64,000 bases of DNA from Fagopyrum homotropicum (taxonomy: Eukaryota > Streptophyta > Magnoliopsida > Caryophyllales > Polygonaceae). The stretch lies in the NCBI GenBank assembly GCA_033239125.1, contig BSWB01000002.1, positions 45,977,001-46,041,000 of the forward strand, in the 5' to 3' direction. The translations under genes and the position numbers were made by a program. The notes under the pieces are model-generated. The model had not been told where the DNA came from and ran no database searches. It saw only the letters and a list, made by a program, of their open reading frames with translations. This document shows positions 49,279-61,106 of the stretch, piece by piece (the first letter of the stretch is position 1; every line of letters starts with the position of its first letter).

Positions 49279-51043
49279 TGTTCGCTCCAAATGGTGTGTG
49301 CAAGCTTTAAATTTATATCCCAAGAAATATGCTTAAAACAAGGATGCGAACCCGCAGTGTACGGATCAATTATAGTAAAAGCAAGAATTCCGGGGTGTCG
49401 ATCTCAGGGACTTAGGTGAAACTAAGCAAGTATAGGTTGTCAATGCAACTAATAACCACAAAAGCGATTAAAGCAATCAAAAGATGATAATAAGGTCAAT
49501 TAAAGAAAATATGCAAATTCTAGGGATTAAAGTATCTAGTTGTGGTTCAAACTCAAGATCTCAAGATAACGGACAAAGCTGAGTTTTTGCAAAGGGAAGG
49601 TGTTTCTAAAGTGGAATAGATCACCGGATAAGTCTCACTACTCACTAATCCCAAACCAAAGCTCCTATTACTGGGTAACTCTCAAGGTACTAAGGAAAGA
49701 AATTATAATCTCAAACCAACACACCAACTAAGGGAATAGAATCAACCTTTACCGGGTAAGTCTCAAGCTAACTCACAAAGATGGAATGAAGGCACACTCA
49801 AACTCCAATAAAGGATAAACCTTTATTACCTACACTTATGATCATGGGTAAACAAACAAAGGAATTACCGGGTAAGTCTCATCCTAGGCTTGCATTGAAC
49901 CAGGAAAGGTGTAATAAGAATAGGATTTGGCAAACTTTAACACTTAACTCTTAGTTTCGGATCAGAAAAGGTCACCTCGGTCAGTCAAGTTCCACCCCGG
50001 CCGAGATGTTCATTGACTGAGCGAGGTACTTTAGGGTTAAGGTTAAAGACTCGAACTTTCAGGGTCCTACTGGGATTAAGATTATTCTATCATCGTCTTT
50101 CCCACAACTTTCAGCCAATCACCTAGAATCGCACAAGGAACTTAGCCACTCATCATCATGAAAGCAATAATCAAATATATGAGAAGGGAATGAATATTTG
50201 AACACAAAAACCTTAAGAACAAGACTTCAATAACTGAATCAAATATCAAACAAATCAACGTTCATTGAATCACAAATCCAACAAGACAATGAAACTAAAG
50301 GGAATCTAAGAAAGTCTTACAAATCCCCTCAAAAGCTATCACAAGCTATGAACTTCCTTCCTTCAATCTTCAAACTTTCTTCAAACTTCCAAAAATTCTT
50401 CTTAACTGTAGTGTAGAATGTGGTGTAGCGGGGTTGAAAATTGGATGGCTGAATTATGGAAAATCCAACCCCTTATATAGGAGAATTACCTTCCAAAAAT
50501 AATAATATCTTAAGAAAAGATAATTTCCTATAAAATAAATCTTATCTCTAAAATAGATCTCCAAATATATGATCTTCCTTCCAGAAATCCAGCCCAAATA
50601 TATAAGATCTCTTCCTTCAAAAAATAAAAGATCTCAGCCAAATAAAATATATCTCGCCGCGCCAGGGTGTTCGCCTCGGTCGGGACGCTTCTCAAGATCA
50701 CCTCGGTCGAGGTGACACTGTAGCTGACCGAGGTGAATCTCAGCTGAATGTGAAATCTCTTAAATCTGGTCTAAAGTAAATCTTCTTTGTTAATTCCATG
50801 CTTCCTGAGTTCTCTTATAAGCTCCAGAATGTAGCTCCTATGACTCCTTTGCTCCTTAGCTCCATTTCGATCCATAATGTGCCATTTTACCTACGATTAC
50901 AATGAAACTTGGTGTAGACCTCAATTCCCGTAAAGGTAGATGAAATGACAATATAATAACATAATATACATTCAAACATGCAGATTATTAAAGATAAAAC
51001 GTCTAAATAAATCCCAAAATATAGACTATAATACATGCTATCA
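49279..51043 (-). mobile_element. 1765-bp LTR-type insertion (solo LTR) in copia RT
   Basis: TG...CA unit: the minus strand starts TGATAGCATGTATTATAG and ends GGAGCGAACA. Flanked by a perfect CCGAG duplication (49274-49278, 51044-51048) within the codons of the RT motif SYFLG/IEV. No internal gene, primer-binding site or second LTR was found, so a solo LTR is the simplest reading. It contains several CCTCGGTC/GACCGAGG inverted words (about 49975-50040, 50680-50745). Its right 566 bp are duplicated at 57203-57768. Confidence 0.78.
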
Positions 51044-51048
51044 CCGAG

Positions 51049-51452
51049 GAAGTAGCTAACTGGGCTAAGATCTTTGACTGGGAACATTGTAGACAATTTG
51101 GTGGTGAATTTGGTAGTAAGAGAAGGGGATGAAGTGATGACTAGAAGATCATCAACATAGACAAGGATGCAGTCAAAATCAAATTGAGATTTGAAAAGAA
51201 ACATGGATGTATCAAAATTAGAAGATGAAAACCCCATGGAAACCAATGTATCTCCTAGACGGGAGAACCAGGCACGAGGGGACTGTTTAAGTCCGTAAAG
51301 GGATTTTTGCAGCTTACAGACATGTGTGGGAAAGATGGGATTAACAAATCCGGGTGTTTGAGAGATATATACCTCTTCCGTCAAGTCCCCGTGCAAGAAG
51401 GCGTTTTGTATGTCAAGCTGCTTTACTGTCCACTGGTTCATTGCTGCCAAAG
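51049..51452 (-). pseudogene. Copia RT middle part (block a)
   Basis: Encodes AFLHGDLTEEVYISQTPGF, KSLYGLKQSPRAWF and the catalytic YVDDLLV, ending at SYFLG where the solo LTR entered. Beyond 51452 the reading frame runs into gypsy-derived sequence. Confidence 0.85.
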
Positions 51453-52150
51453 AGTAACGGGCGGTGGCATTCTGCTCAATTAGCCCGAGGGCGCTGCGGG
51501 TTTCTTTAGGGACTAGTCCATACTTGGTTTGCGGGAACGCCACCGGCGGAGGTGTGCCAAACCATCACCAGTTTTATAAGGAACGGAGGCGAGAAATCTT
51601 ACGATTTTCTCGTGCCACAACTTTAAAAACGGAATAAAGTGAATCACCTAAGCTATCAGATAATAACCGAATTGTGTGCCAGCATGCTGAGTGTTTATAT
51701 TTCCTTATATTTGTTTGTGCTAATTTTATTCTATTTATATTTGGATTGTTAGCTAACGGTTATTCCGTGTTGTAGATCTTGTAGATATAGACAATTGCAG
51801 AGAGATCTGAAAAAGATGGTCACCCGGGTCCACGTACTCATTAGATGGGGACGGGGGAGTTTTCCATTCGGCATGCATGTTATATATATATACATGTTTT
51901 GCAAAGCTGTCATGTGTTGTTCATTCATACAAATACTGTTTGTTATTTTCAAAGAATTCAAATGCATTTGTGTCTTGTTGTAAGATCCTAGTAAAATTGT
52001 TGTTAAAACAAGGTCGGGACCCATTGTGAGGTCCTAACCAGTAGCGCTGCGAGTTCCAAAAATTCTAGGTGTTACACAATGCTCACAACAAAACCATTGA
52101 TTATCTTCATTACGTCATATCATTACTAATTCAACTTATTTTGTGACACG
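51453..52150 (+). repeat. Gypsy-LTR-derived mosaic insert in copia RT (block a)
   Basis: 698 bp flanked by a 55-bp direct duplication of RT sequence (51398-51452 and 52151-52205). The part to about 52076 is an LTR end in plus orientation finishing GGTGTTACA. The last 75 bp ('tattatcttcatt..acttattttgtgacacga') match the same LTR family in the opposite orientation (compare 4480-4542). Related inserts lie at 56504-57200 and 58178-58767. Confidence 0.75.
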
Positions 52151-52527
52151 AAGGCGTTTTGTATGCCAAGCTGCTTCATTGTCCACTGGTTCATTGCTGC
52201 CAAAGCTAGGAGAAGGCGGATGGTTGATGGTTTTGCAACAGGACTGAATGTGTCGTGGTAGTCTAGACCATGAAGTTGGTGATATCCCTTTGCAACTAAT
52301 CGTGCTTTCCTTCGTTCAATGGTTCCATCAGACAACCGTTTGGTTTTGAAAACCCATTTGACACCTAGAGTGTTTTGGGAGGGTGACGAAGGCACCGGGG
52401 TCCATGTGTTTATGAAGAGCAAGGCTTGAATTTCATGGTTCATAGCTTGGCGCCATTCAGGAAATTGGGAGGCAATTGTAAAAGTTGAAGGTTCATCTGG
52501 AATGGTGGTTGTGTTTGAGCAAGACGG
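52151..52527 (-). pseudogene. Copia RT N-terminal part
   Basis: Contains TLGVKWVFKTKR, KARLVAKGYHQ, DYHDTFSPVAKPSTIRLLLA and MNQWTMKQLGIQNAF, then breaks into the insert. Same frame as the integrase part upstream, separated from it by a TGA stop at 52528-52530. Confidence 0.85.
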
Positions 52528-55047
52528 TCATGGAATAGTTCCGTCATGACGGATTAAGGGCTTGAAGATTCTGTGGGAGGCTTGTGTTTGCATTTGGGTA
52601 GATGGTACAGGTGGAGTAGGTGTGGATGAATCTGACGAGTCCAGTGATGTATCAGGAGAGTAGTTAGGTTCAATAGAGGGGTTAGATGGGCTTTGTGTAG
52701 GTGGGTCAGGTGATGTAGCTGATGGGCTTTGTGTAGGAGAAGGTAATGGGCCATCTGAAGGAGGAGGCTGATCATATGCTAGAAAGAAGGGAATAGAGGC
52801 ATGGGCCGGCAAATATGTGGGATGCTCATTAGATTGGGAATGGAAGGGAAATGTATTTTCATGAAATAATACATCTTTGGACACATAAAATTTGTTTTGA
52901 ACCAAATCAAGGCAAATGTAACCATGGTGTTGTGAAGAATAACCTAGAAAAATCATAGGTTGAGACCGAAAATTTAATTTGTGTTTATTGTATGGTCTAA
53001 GATTAGGGAAGGCCAAGCAACCAAACAATTTAAGGAAATTATAATTTGGCTTTTGGTTAAACACAAGCTCAAAAGGTGTTTTATGATTGAGGACCGGAGT
53101 GGGAAGACGGTTTATAATGTAGGTAGATGTTTCAAAAGCAAAATCCCAAAACCGTAGAGGAAGTGAGGCATGTTTAAGGAGGGTTAATCCCATATCAACA
53201 ATTCGACGATGTCGAGTTTCAACGGACCCGTTTTGTTGATGGGAATAAGGGCATGCGAGCCTATGATTGATCCCTAATTTTTGGAAAAGGGGAATCAAGG
53301 GTTTGAACTCGGATCCACCATCGGTTTGAATTGAAATGATTGTGGTAGATAAGAGATTAGTAATGAGAGTAATGAAATTTGTAATAACCGGTGTAACCAA
53401 AGACTTTGATGGTAGGGGGAAAATCCAAATAAACTTGGAAAAATCATCTACAATAGAAACATAGTATTTGTGTCCTTTGTAAGATAAGGTACTACCTGGT
53501 CCCCAAACATCAAGAAATAAAAGTGATAAAACTCTAACACTTGTGGATGGGCTCGGCGGGTGTGGTAGAGCGTGGGCCTTGGCCCATGAGCAGGAAGAGC
53601 AACCATCAGATTGAAGGATTGGGCCACGGATTGGGCTATTGGTTTGGGCTAAAGTAGAGCGGATGACAGGAGGCGAGGCATGACCTAAGCGGAAATGCCA
53701 AAAATTGGCTTGTTGAGTGACGGTATGGTGAAACTGTGATGACGATGAACCAGTGGAAATGGGCAGCACATACAATCTGTTCTCAACGGTTCCTCGAAGC
53801 AGAAGATTGTGGGTCCTGGTATCCTTCACAAGAAAGAAATGTGAGTGAAACTCAAAATAGACAGAGTTATCAACACAAAATCGATTTATTGATAGTAAGT
53901 TCTTTGTGAGCAATGGAGTATGCAGAAGATGTGATAGTAAAAATTGACGAGAAGGAGAGTGAAGTAGAGATGAACCCTGATGGTAGATAGGTATGGTCGA
54001 GCCATCACCTAATAAGACAGTGTCTGTTCCTTGGCAAGGATAATTTTCAACCCTGAGATTCGACAAATCTGGATTATAGTGATGTGTTGCTGCTGTGTCT
54101 AGATACCACGAGGTTGAGGTTGCATTAGCTTGGAAGGACTGAGATGTTGGGGCAGCGTAGGCATGGTCGAACCTGTGCCAATAGATGAGAGCAGTGTGAC
54201 CAAGTTTTGAACAGACTTGGCAGATAGGTCGTGTGTCCGGGGCGCTAGAAAAATTCTGTTGAGGGTTGGTAGCAGGGCTTCTACCTCGACCTCTCCCTCT
54301 TCCTCTGCTGTTTCTCCCTTTAGGAGTATTAGAGCGATTTTGTAAACCTTTGCCTTGTGTTTGAGTATAGTTTGCTTCCATTGATGTATTCGTGTTATTG
54401 ACAGAGGGTGGAGTGGGTAGCAACGCTGTTTGCTGTTGAGTAAGACGAGCTTCATGGACCAGGAGATGAGATAAGATTTGGGAAGGTGAGGGGAGTGTGA
54501 TCTGGGTAAATAGACTGGTGACAATAGAATCATAGTCAGTGCCCAGCCCTGCTAGAAGGAAGCTTGTAAACTCAGTATCTAATATAGCTTGCCCTGCTGT
54601 TGTCAAGCAGGAAACAAGGTTTTTGGCCTTGCTATAATACTTAGTAATGGAGGAGTCTCCTTTTCAAAGAGAGGCGAGTTGAAGCCTTGTTTGGACGATC
54701 TTTACACTGGAAGCAGAAGCAAAGAGGGTATAAAGCTGAGTCTAGACTTCAGTAGAGGTTTTGCATTCCAAAACTTGAACCAATATTGGCTCAGTTAGGG
54801 AGCAAGGGAGTATGGCTAAAACAAATTGGTCCTTAGAGATCCAATATGTATATTCTTTGGAATGTGGAGGGTGTGGGGATTTTTCAGGGCATTGTTTTGT
54901 TCCATCGACATATTCAAACAAATTCTGAGCTCCCAGAATGGGGCTAATTTGAGCCTTCCGAAGAAGAAAGTTATCAGATGAAAATTTTGAGGTGATGAAG
55001 GAAGAGATGGAAGAAAGGGAGAAGCTCTGATTTTTGTTTTCAACCAT
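52528..55047 (-). pseudogene. Copia gag, protease and integrase (with stops)
   Basis: The frame starts at MVENKNQSF (ATG 55045-55047). In-frame stops: TAG at 54742-54744 and TGA at 54664-54666 in gag. The zinc knuckle reads CQVCSKLGHTALIYW, with Tyr in place of the last Cys. The protease site is LDTAATHH. Integrase shows the HHCC finger (WHFRLGH ... CSSC), then catalytic Asp in FLDVWGP, Asp in QTDGGSEF and Glu in QQNGSVETRHR. The C-terminal part is Pro/Ser-rich, then LIRHDGTIP before the stop. Normal copia order and spacing. Confidence 0.88.
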
Positions 55048-55095
55048 TGATGGCTTTTTGAAAAGTTTGTCCCAGAGAGGCGTTTGCCGTTTAAT

Positions 55096-55107
55096 GCTCT
55101 GATACCA
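55096..55107 (-). other. Primer-binding site of the copia element
   Basis: Minus strand reads TGGTATCAGAGC directly against the LTR at 55108. Initiator tRNA-Met type. Confidence 0.9.
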
Positions 55108-55259
55108 TGATGGAAGGCAAGGTTTCTGTTGATAGATAATATTCCACCATATCATTCATTGAATTCAGCATAATACATATATAGGAGATTCTTCAGTACA
55201 TTAGGATATTGGGCCTCTAACATGGGCTATACTTATTGGACTATGTATCTATTCTAGCA
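55108..55259 (-). repeat. Copia LTR shared by two tandem copies (152 bp)
   Basis: On its left lies the primer-binding site of the first copy, on its right (55260-55274) the purine tract of a second copy. It therefore serves as 5' LTR of one element and 3' LTR of the next, a sign of LTR-LTR recombination. Confidence 0.85.
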
Positions 55260-56503
55260 TCCCCGTCGATCCCAAATCCGTAAGGTGGAGTTAGGAGCGT
55301 AATGTAGCAAGGCGAGCTGAAGAAGCCGCTTTGGTTAGGAGATCTTCAGCCTGGTCTTTGGAGGAGACAAAAGCAACAAGCAAGGATTTGGACTGCACCC
55401 TCTGTCGAACGAAATGGTAGTCAAGATCAAGATGTTTTATCCAGTTGTGCATAACTGGATTGACTGTCAAGTAGGTTGCCCCCAGATTATCACACCAAAG
55501 GGTTGGTAGTTGAGGCAATTTGACTCCTAGTTCCATGAGGAGGGATTGAATCCACAAGATTTCTGATGTAGCATGAGCAAGTGCTCGATATTCAGCTTCC
55601 GTGGAGGAATGAGCCACAATGGTCTGTTTCTTGGATGTCCAGGAAATCAGATTGGTGCCAAAATAGACATAGTAGGCACTTGTGGATCTCCTGTCCGTAG
55701 TATCGTTGCCCCAATCTGCATCAGAGAAGGCTGATAGAGTAGAACCTGGTGTTGAAGAGATATGAAATTGGAGGGATGTAGTACAATTTAAATAACGAAG
55801 AACACGTTTTACGGACTGCCAATGTGCCTGTTTGGGAGAGTGCATAAATTGAGCTAGTTTGTTGACAGCAAATGAAATATCAGGTCTTGTAAAAGCAAGG
55901 TATTGCAGGCTACCCAAGATGCTTCTATAGAGTGAGGGATCATCAAAGGGTTGGGAAGAGTTAAAGGTATCCTGAAATGTTGTAGCAAGAGGGGTGAACA
56001 CTGGCTTTGAGTGTTGCATTTTTGCCTTAGTGACAAGATAAATGATGTAGCGTTTCTGTGAGAGGTAAAAATCATTTGTTTTCCTCTGTACTTCAATTCC
56101 AAGGAAGTAGCTAACTGGGCCAAGATCTTTGACTGGAAACATTGTAGACAGTTTGGTGGTGAATTTGGTAGCAAGAGAAGAGGATGAAGTGATGACTAGA
56201 AGATCATCAACATAGATAAGGATGCAGGCAAAATCAGATTGAAATTTGAAAAGAAACATGGATGTATCAGAGTTAGAAGATGAAAACCCCATGGAAACCA
56301 ATGTATCACCTAGACGGGAGAACCAGGCACGAGGGGACTATTTAAGTCCGTAAAGGGATTTTTGCAGCTTACAAACATGTGTGGGAAAGATGAGATTAAT
56401 CCGGGTGGTTGAGAGATATATCCTTCTTTCGTCAAGTCCCCGTGCAAGAAGGCATTTTGTATGTCAAGCTGCTTCACTGTCCACTGGTTCATTGCTGCCA
56501 AAG
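55260..56503 (-). pseudogene. Second copia copy: RT and RNase H, uninterrupted
   Basis: Same proteins as blocks 48415-49273 and 51049-51452, but here SYFLGIEVQRKTNDFYLS is continuous, so the solo LTR is absent. Contains CILIYVDDLLV, FSDADWGNDTTDRRST and EAEYRALAHATSEI. A frameshift near 56340-56400 and a stop near 56338 interrupt the N-terminal side. A CAA-to-TAA change ends the protein at 55291. Confidence 0.82.
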
Positions 56504-57202
56504 AGTAACGGGCGGTGGCATTCTGCTCAATTAGCCCGAGGGCGCTGCGGGTTTCTTTAGGGACTAGTCCATACTTAGTTTGCGGGGACACCATCGGCGG
56601 AGTTGTGCCAAACCATCACCAGTTTTATAAGGAACTGAGGCGAGAAATCTTAAGATTTTCTCGTGCCACAACTTTAAAAACGGAATAAAGTGAATCACCT
56701 AAGCTATCAGATAATAACCGGATTGTGTAGCAGCTTGCTGAGTGTTTATATTTCCTTATATGTGTTTGTGCTAATTTTATTCTATTTATATTTGGATTGT
56801 TAGCTAACGGTTATTCCGTGTTGTAGATCTTGTAGATATAAACAATTGCAGAGAGATCTGGAAAAGATGGTCAGCCGGGTCCACGTACTCATTAGATGGG
56901 TACGGGGGAGTCTTCCATTCGACATGCATGTTATATATATATATATATATAAATGTATATACATGTTTTGTAAGGCTGTCATGTGTTGTTCATTCATACA
57001 AATATTGTTTGTTATTTTCAAAGAATTTAAATACATTTGTGTCTTAGTTTAAGATCCTAGTAAAATTGTTATTAAACCAAGGTCGGGACCCATTGTGAGG
57101 TCCTAACCAGTAGTGTTGCGAGTTCCAAAAATTCGGGGTGTTACACAATGCTCACAACAAAACCATTTATTATCTTCATTACGTTATATCATTAATAACG
57201 TA
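56504..57202 (+). repeat. Gypsy-LTR-derived insert, block b
   Basis: Colinear with 51453-52130, including the GGTGTTACA end at about 57146 and the following 'tattatcttcattacg'. It has a longer (TA)n near 56935. Breaks off at about 57200 into the duplicated solo LTR. Confidence 0.75.
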
Positions 57203-57768
57203 ATAGGAGAATTACCTTCCAAAAATAATAATATTTTAAGAAAAGATAATTTCCTATAAAATAAATCTTATCTCTAAAATAGATCTCCAAATATATGATC
57301 TTCCTTCCAGAAATCCACCCCAAATATATAAGATCTCTTCCTTCCAAAAATAAAAGATCTCAGCCAAATAAAATATATCTCGCCGCGCCAGGGTATTCGC
57401 CTCGGTCGGGACGCTTCTCAAGATCACCTCGGTCGAGGTGACACTGTAGCTGACCGAGGTGAATCTCTGCTGAATGTGAAATCTCTTAAATCTGGTCCAA
57501 AGTAAATCTTCTTTGTTAATTCCATGCTTCCTGAGTCTCTTATAAGCTCCAGAATGTAGCTCCTATGACTCCTTTGCTCCTTAGCTCCATTTCGATCCAT
57601 AATGTGCCATTTTACCTACGATTACAATGAAACTTGGTGTAGACCTCGATTCCCGTAAAGGTAGATGAAATGACAATATAATAACATAATATACATTCAA
57701 ACATGCAGATTATTAAAGATAAAACGTCTAAACAAATCCCAAAATATAGACTATAATACATGTTATCA
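57203..57768 (-). repeat. Partial copy of the solo LTR (right 566 bp)
   Basis: Matches 50478-51043 almost base for base, ending CATGTTATCA followed by the same CCGAGGAAGTAG target sequence. The rest of the LTR and the other side of the insertion are missing. Confidence 0.85.
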
Positions 57769-58177
57769 CCGAGGAAGTAGCTAACTGGGCTAAGATCTTT
57801 GACTGGGAACATTGTAGACAGTTTGGTGGTGAATTTGGTAGCAAGAGAGAGGGATGAAGTGATGACTAGAAGATCATCAACATAGACAAGGATGCAGGCA
57901 AAATAAGATTGAGATTTGAAAAGAAACATGGATGTATCAAAATTAGAAGATGAAAACCCTATGGAAACCAATGTATCTCCTAGACGGGAGAACCAGACAC
58001 GAGGGGACTGTTTAAGTCCGTAAAGGGATTTTTGCAGCTTACAGACATGTGTGGGAAAGATGGGATTAACAAATCCGGGTGTTTGAGAGATATATACCTC
58101 TTCCGTCAAGGCCCCGTGCAAGAAGGCGTTTTGTATGTCAAGCTGCTTCACTGTCCACTGGTTCATTGCTGCCAAAG
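57769..58177 (-). pseudogene. Copia RT middle part (block c)
   Basis: Third copy of the RT block, with HGALTEEVYISQTPGF, KSLYGLKQSPRVWF and CILVYVDDLLV. Very close to block a (51049-51452), including the CCGAG duplication base pattern. Confidence 0.85.
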
Positions 58178-58767
58178 AGTAACGGGCGGTGGCATTCTGC
58201 TCAATTAGCCCGAGGGCGCTGCGGGTTTCTTTAGGGACTAGTCCATACTTGGTTTGCAGGGACGCCACCGGTGGAGGTGTGCCAAACCATCACCAGTTTT
58301 ATAAGGAACGGAGGCGAGAAATCTTAAGATTTTCTCGTGCCACAACTTTAAAAACGGAATAAAGTGAATCACCTAAGCTATCAGATAATAACCGGATTGT
58401 GTGCCAGCATGCTGAGTGTTTATATTTCCTTATATGTGTTTGTGCTAATTTTATTCTATTTATATTTGGATTGTTAGCTAACGGTTATTCCGTGTTGTAG
58501 ATCTTGTAGATATAGACAATTGCAGAGAGATCTGAAAAAGATGGTCACCTGGGTCCACGTACTCATTAGATGGGGACGGGGGAGTCTTCCATTCGGCATG
58601 CATGTTATATATATATATATATATATATATACATGTTTTGCAAGGCTGTCATGTGTTGTTCATTCATACAAATATTGTTTGTTATTTTCAAAGAATTTAA
58701 ATGCATTTGTGTCTTGTTGTAAGATCCTAGTAAAATAGTTGTTAAACCAAAGTCGGGACCCAGTGAG
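58178..58767 (+). repeat. Gypsy-LTR-derived insert, block c
   Basis: Third copy of the insert, matching 51453-52030. It ends within 'gtcgggaccca', about 50 bp short of the GGTGTTACA end, where unrelated sequence begins. Confidence 0.75.
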
Positions 58768-59780
58768 GTTGTTGAGGAAAAATGTGTATAAATTTCCCAA
58801 AACATTATTTTATTTCATTTTTAAATATATTTTTAGTTTGACCCTATTTTTTACCCTCTTGATTCGAAATAATATTAATACAAAATATTAAGGGTGTTTA
58901 TTAATTGGACTGCACCCGAATTTCATGGGTTGCCTACGTATCTCTTTAAAGAGAATCAAGTCTTACGTAGTTCAGAGGTGTTTTCACGCATCATAGAATC
59001 GAGCCTAAACCCACCTTCTAGGAAGGGTTGCCTAGACATAATTCAATTATCATTTGCGTAATATTTAATTTTAATCATGCATCAAAGGGATAAAATTAAA
59101 CCCACCTTCTATGAAGGGTTGCTTAATTCTCCTAATATCATGTGCATAATTAGGTTATGTTTATTTTATTTTATTTTGTGTTTATTTTATATGACTGAAT
59201 TTAGCGCATTATTTGTTTGTGCTAAATTTCCTATGTATCTTATGTTAGGAATTAAGTTGAACGTAATTCTCAAAATTAATATTGATTTTTTTATACAACA
59301 TTAATTTAAGAGATTTTTGACCTTTTATATATATTTGAAAGTCATTTTTTAATGTGATTGAACTCAACCAATTTCGAGTTAAGTTTCCTACGTAGTCCGT
59401 TTTATGGATATCAAATCATACGTAGTTCTTTTAGAAATACATTTTATTTTGTTTTATTTTGGCGATTGAATTCGATACATTTCTATTTCGTATCAAATTT
59501 CCTACGTATCCATAAATACGGAATCAAATCATTACGTAGTTCTTTTAATGCAATAAAATTTATCAAAGATTTGGGTGAATTTTGCAATATTTCATTATTA
59601 TGTGACTATATGCATATATGCATATTTCTGTCAACGGAAATAACGTCTCTTTTTTAATACCTATTTTTTGGTATATATTTGAATGTGTTGTAAATGGGCT
59701 TAAGCCCAATTGCTTATAATAAGCTTTATTTTGATAGTCAAAAATCATCTCACCAAAGTTAAACCACATATTCCCTAGCA
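58768..59780. repeat. Region with ACGTAG and CCTTC stem-loop repeats (left set)
   Basis: Three copies of a roughly 40-bp unit CCTACGTA...ACGTAGTTC (58933-58973, 59397-59428, 59501-59542) and two copies of CCCACCTTCTATGAAGGGTT (59009-59030, 59101-59122) followed by 'attcaattatcatttgcgtaat' or similar. Both units are self-complementary. Probably untranslated or LTR sequence of a retroelement. No gene. Confidence 0.6.
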
Positions 59781-60037
59781 CATAGTAATGTTACTACTAA
59801 GATGACTACAGTAAAATGGCTCCTTTTTGGCTGAATAAATAAAATAAAAGAAAGAGTTAAGTGTAGGTAGTGCATTTGAGATGGTGGATACGTCTCTTTT
59901 CAATTTTGTATACAAGTGATGACAATGGGTTGTAGATGGCCCAAGCCCAATCTGAATTCTATGACCCACAATTCATTTAATTAAGTTGATCACCATTCTC
60001 TACTTTCACTGTAATCCATCGACACCTTCTTTTTTTT

Positions 60038-60259
60038 TTAGTCGATAGGGTTTTCCAAATTCACTCGCGGTTTCTCAGCAAACCCCGGAGCTAACACAGG
60101 CGATTCCGCATCAACTCCCAAATCACAAATAGGCAGTTGATCAACAAGCCCTAGTGTAATAACGGGCCTCTTCGCAGCAACGATTTTGTTCTTCCCTGAG
60201 CGAATCTTGCTCAACCTTTGGCATCCATTGGAGGAAGATTTGCGGCTCCTCTTGTTCAT
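60038..60259 (-). CDS. Unassigned 73-codon frame
   Basis: Minus-strand frame from the ATG at 60257-60259 (MNKRSRKSSSNGCQRLSK...). Basic N-terminus, then an ordinary soluble-protein composition ending PRVNLENPID. Local sequence is richer in GC than its surroundings, as for exons. No domain recognised and no partner exon confirmed; an ATG 33 bases further upstream is also in frame. Confidence 0.3.
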   Translation of the reverse strand: MNKRSRKSSSNGCQRLSKIRSGKNKIVAAKRPVITLGLVDQLPICDLGVDAESPVLAPGFAEKPRVNLENPID

Positions 60260-60299
60260 GGCGGTGACGGATAGACCAAAGATGATGGCCATGTATCAG

Positions 60300-61106
60300 C
60301 AGTGAGAACGGTAACAAGTCAAAGAGCTCCTGAGAAGCGAAGATTCGGAGTCGATTTCACGGTGCTGCGATGGACCAATTTCGAACACAATGAAAGGTTC
60401 CTAGGAGGAATTGTTAATTTTCACCATGTATGAAGAACTTCGGGTAAGTTTGAGTTCCAATCGATTTAAGATCTTCAATTCCATTCTTTTTTTTTGTTCT
60501 GGATTTGTCGCCATGTAGCGATCCGTAAACGTCTTCATCAATTTGCTCACTCATGAATCAATCGGATAGATTTCATTTCTTAGATTTCTAAAATCAATTT
60601 TTAATGTCAGTTTTGCCCCAAAAGCGATTGCGGAAGCGAGATTTGGTGAGAATAGATTAGTTGTATGCTAGTTTTGATTTTCAACTTAATTATCTATTTA
60701 ATTGAGGATCCCATCTTTACTTTCTGAATTTAGGATTATTTGGGACAGACATTCTCGAACTGATCAAATTATTAAGAGACTTTTGTAACTATAATCATAT
60801 CTTTCAATTTGACAAACTTATTTACGAGTTTATCTTCATTTTGCAGGATTCTCCCAAAAGAGGATGCACATATATTTGGACATTTTCTCTGGCTATACAG
60901 CTCTTCCCTATCTATTTTATTGGTCCAGAAGATGAGAAAGGTATATCCTTCTTCTTATGTGTGTTGTTGTTTTTGAAATTGAAATTTATATTTAGCAAAC
61001 ATGAATTAGGATGGGTTGTGAATAAGTGCCAGTAGAACCCAATACAATATTGAATTCTGTCTTGATGTGGATGCCCATGGATTGGTTTTAGTGGTTAGAA
61101 TTTTGG
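60300..61106. other. Intergenic, weak exon-like patches
   Basis: A plus-strand frame at 60841-61035 begins after a T-rich stretch ending GCAG, resembling an acceptor, but the peptide is not recognisable. Otherwise nothing supported. Confidence 0.35.

Larger units (their letters stand above)
48282..55259 (-). mobile_element. Ty1/copia element, nearly complete but broken
   Basis: Two 152-bp LTRs, a primer-binding site (55096-55107), gag, protease, integrase, RT and RNase H in copia order on the minus strand. The short LTRs and the CxxCxKxGHTA..WHRFD gag context suggest the Ale/Retrofit group. Damage: two stops in gag, one stop between integrase and RT, a 698-bp insert splitting RT, and a 1765-bp LTR insertion splitting RT from RNase H. 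It cannot make a functional polyprotein. The right LTR is also the left boundary of a second, partial copy. Confidence 0.88.
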
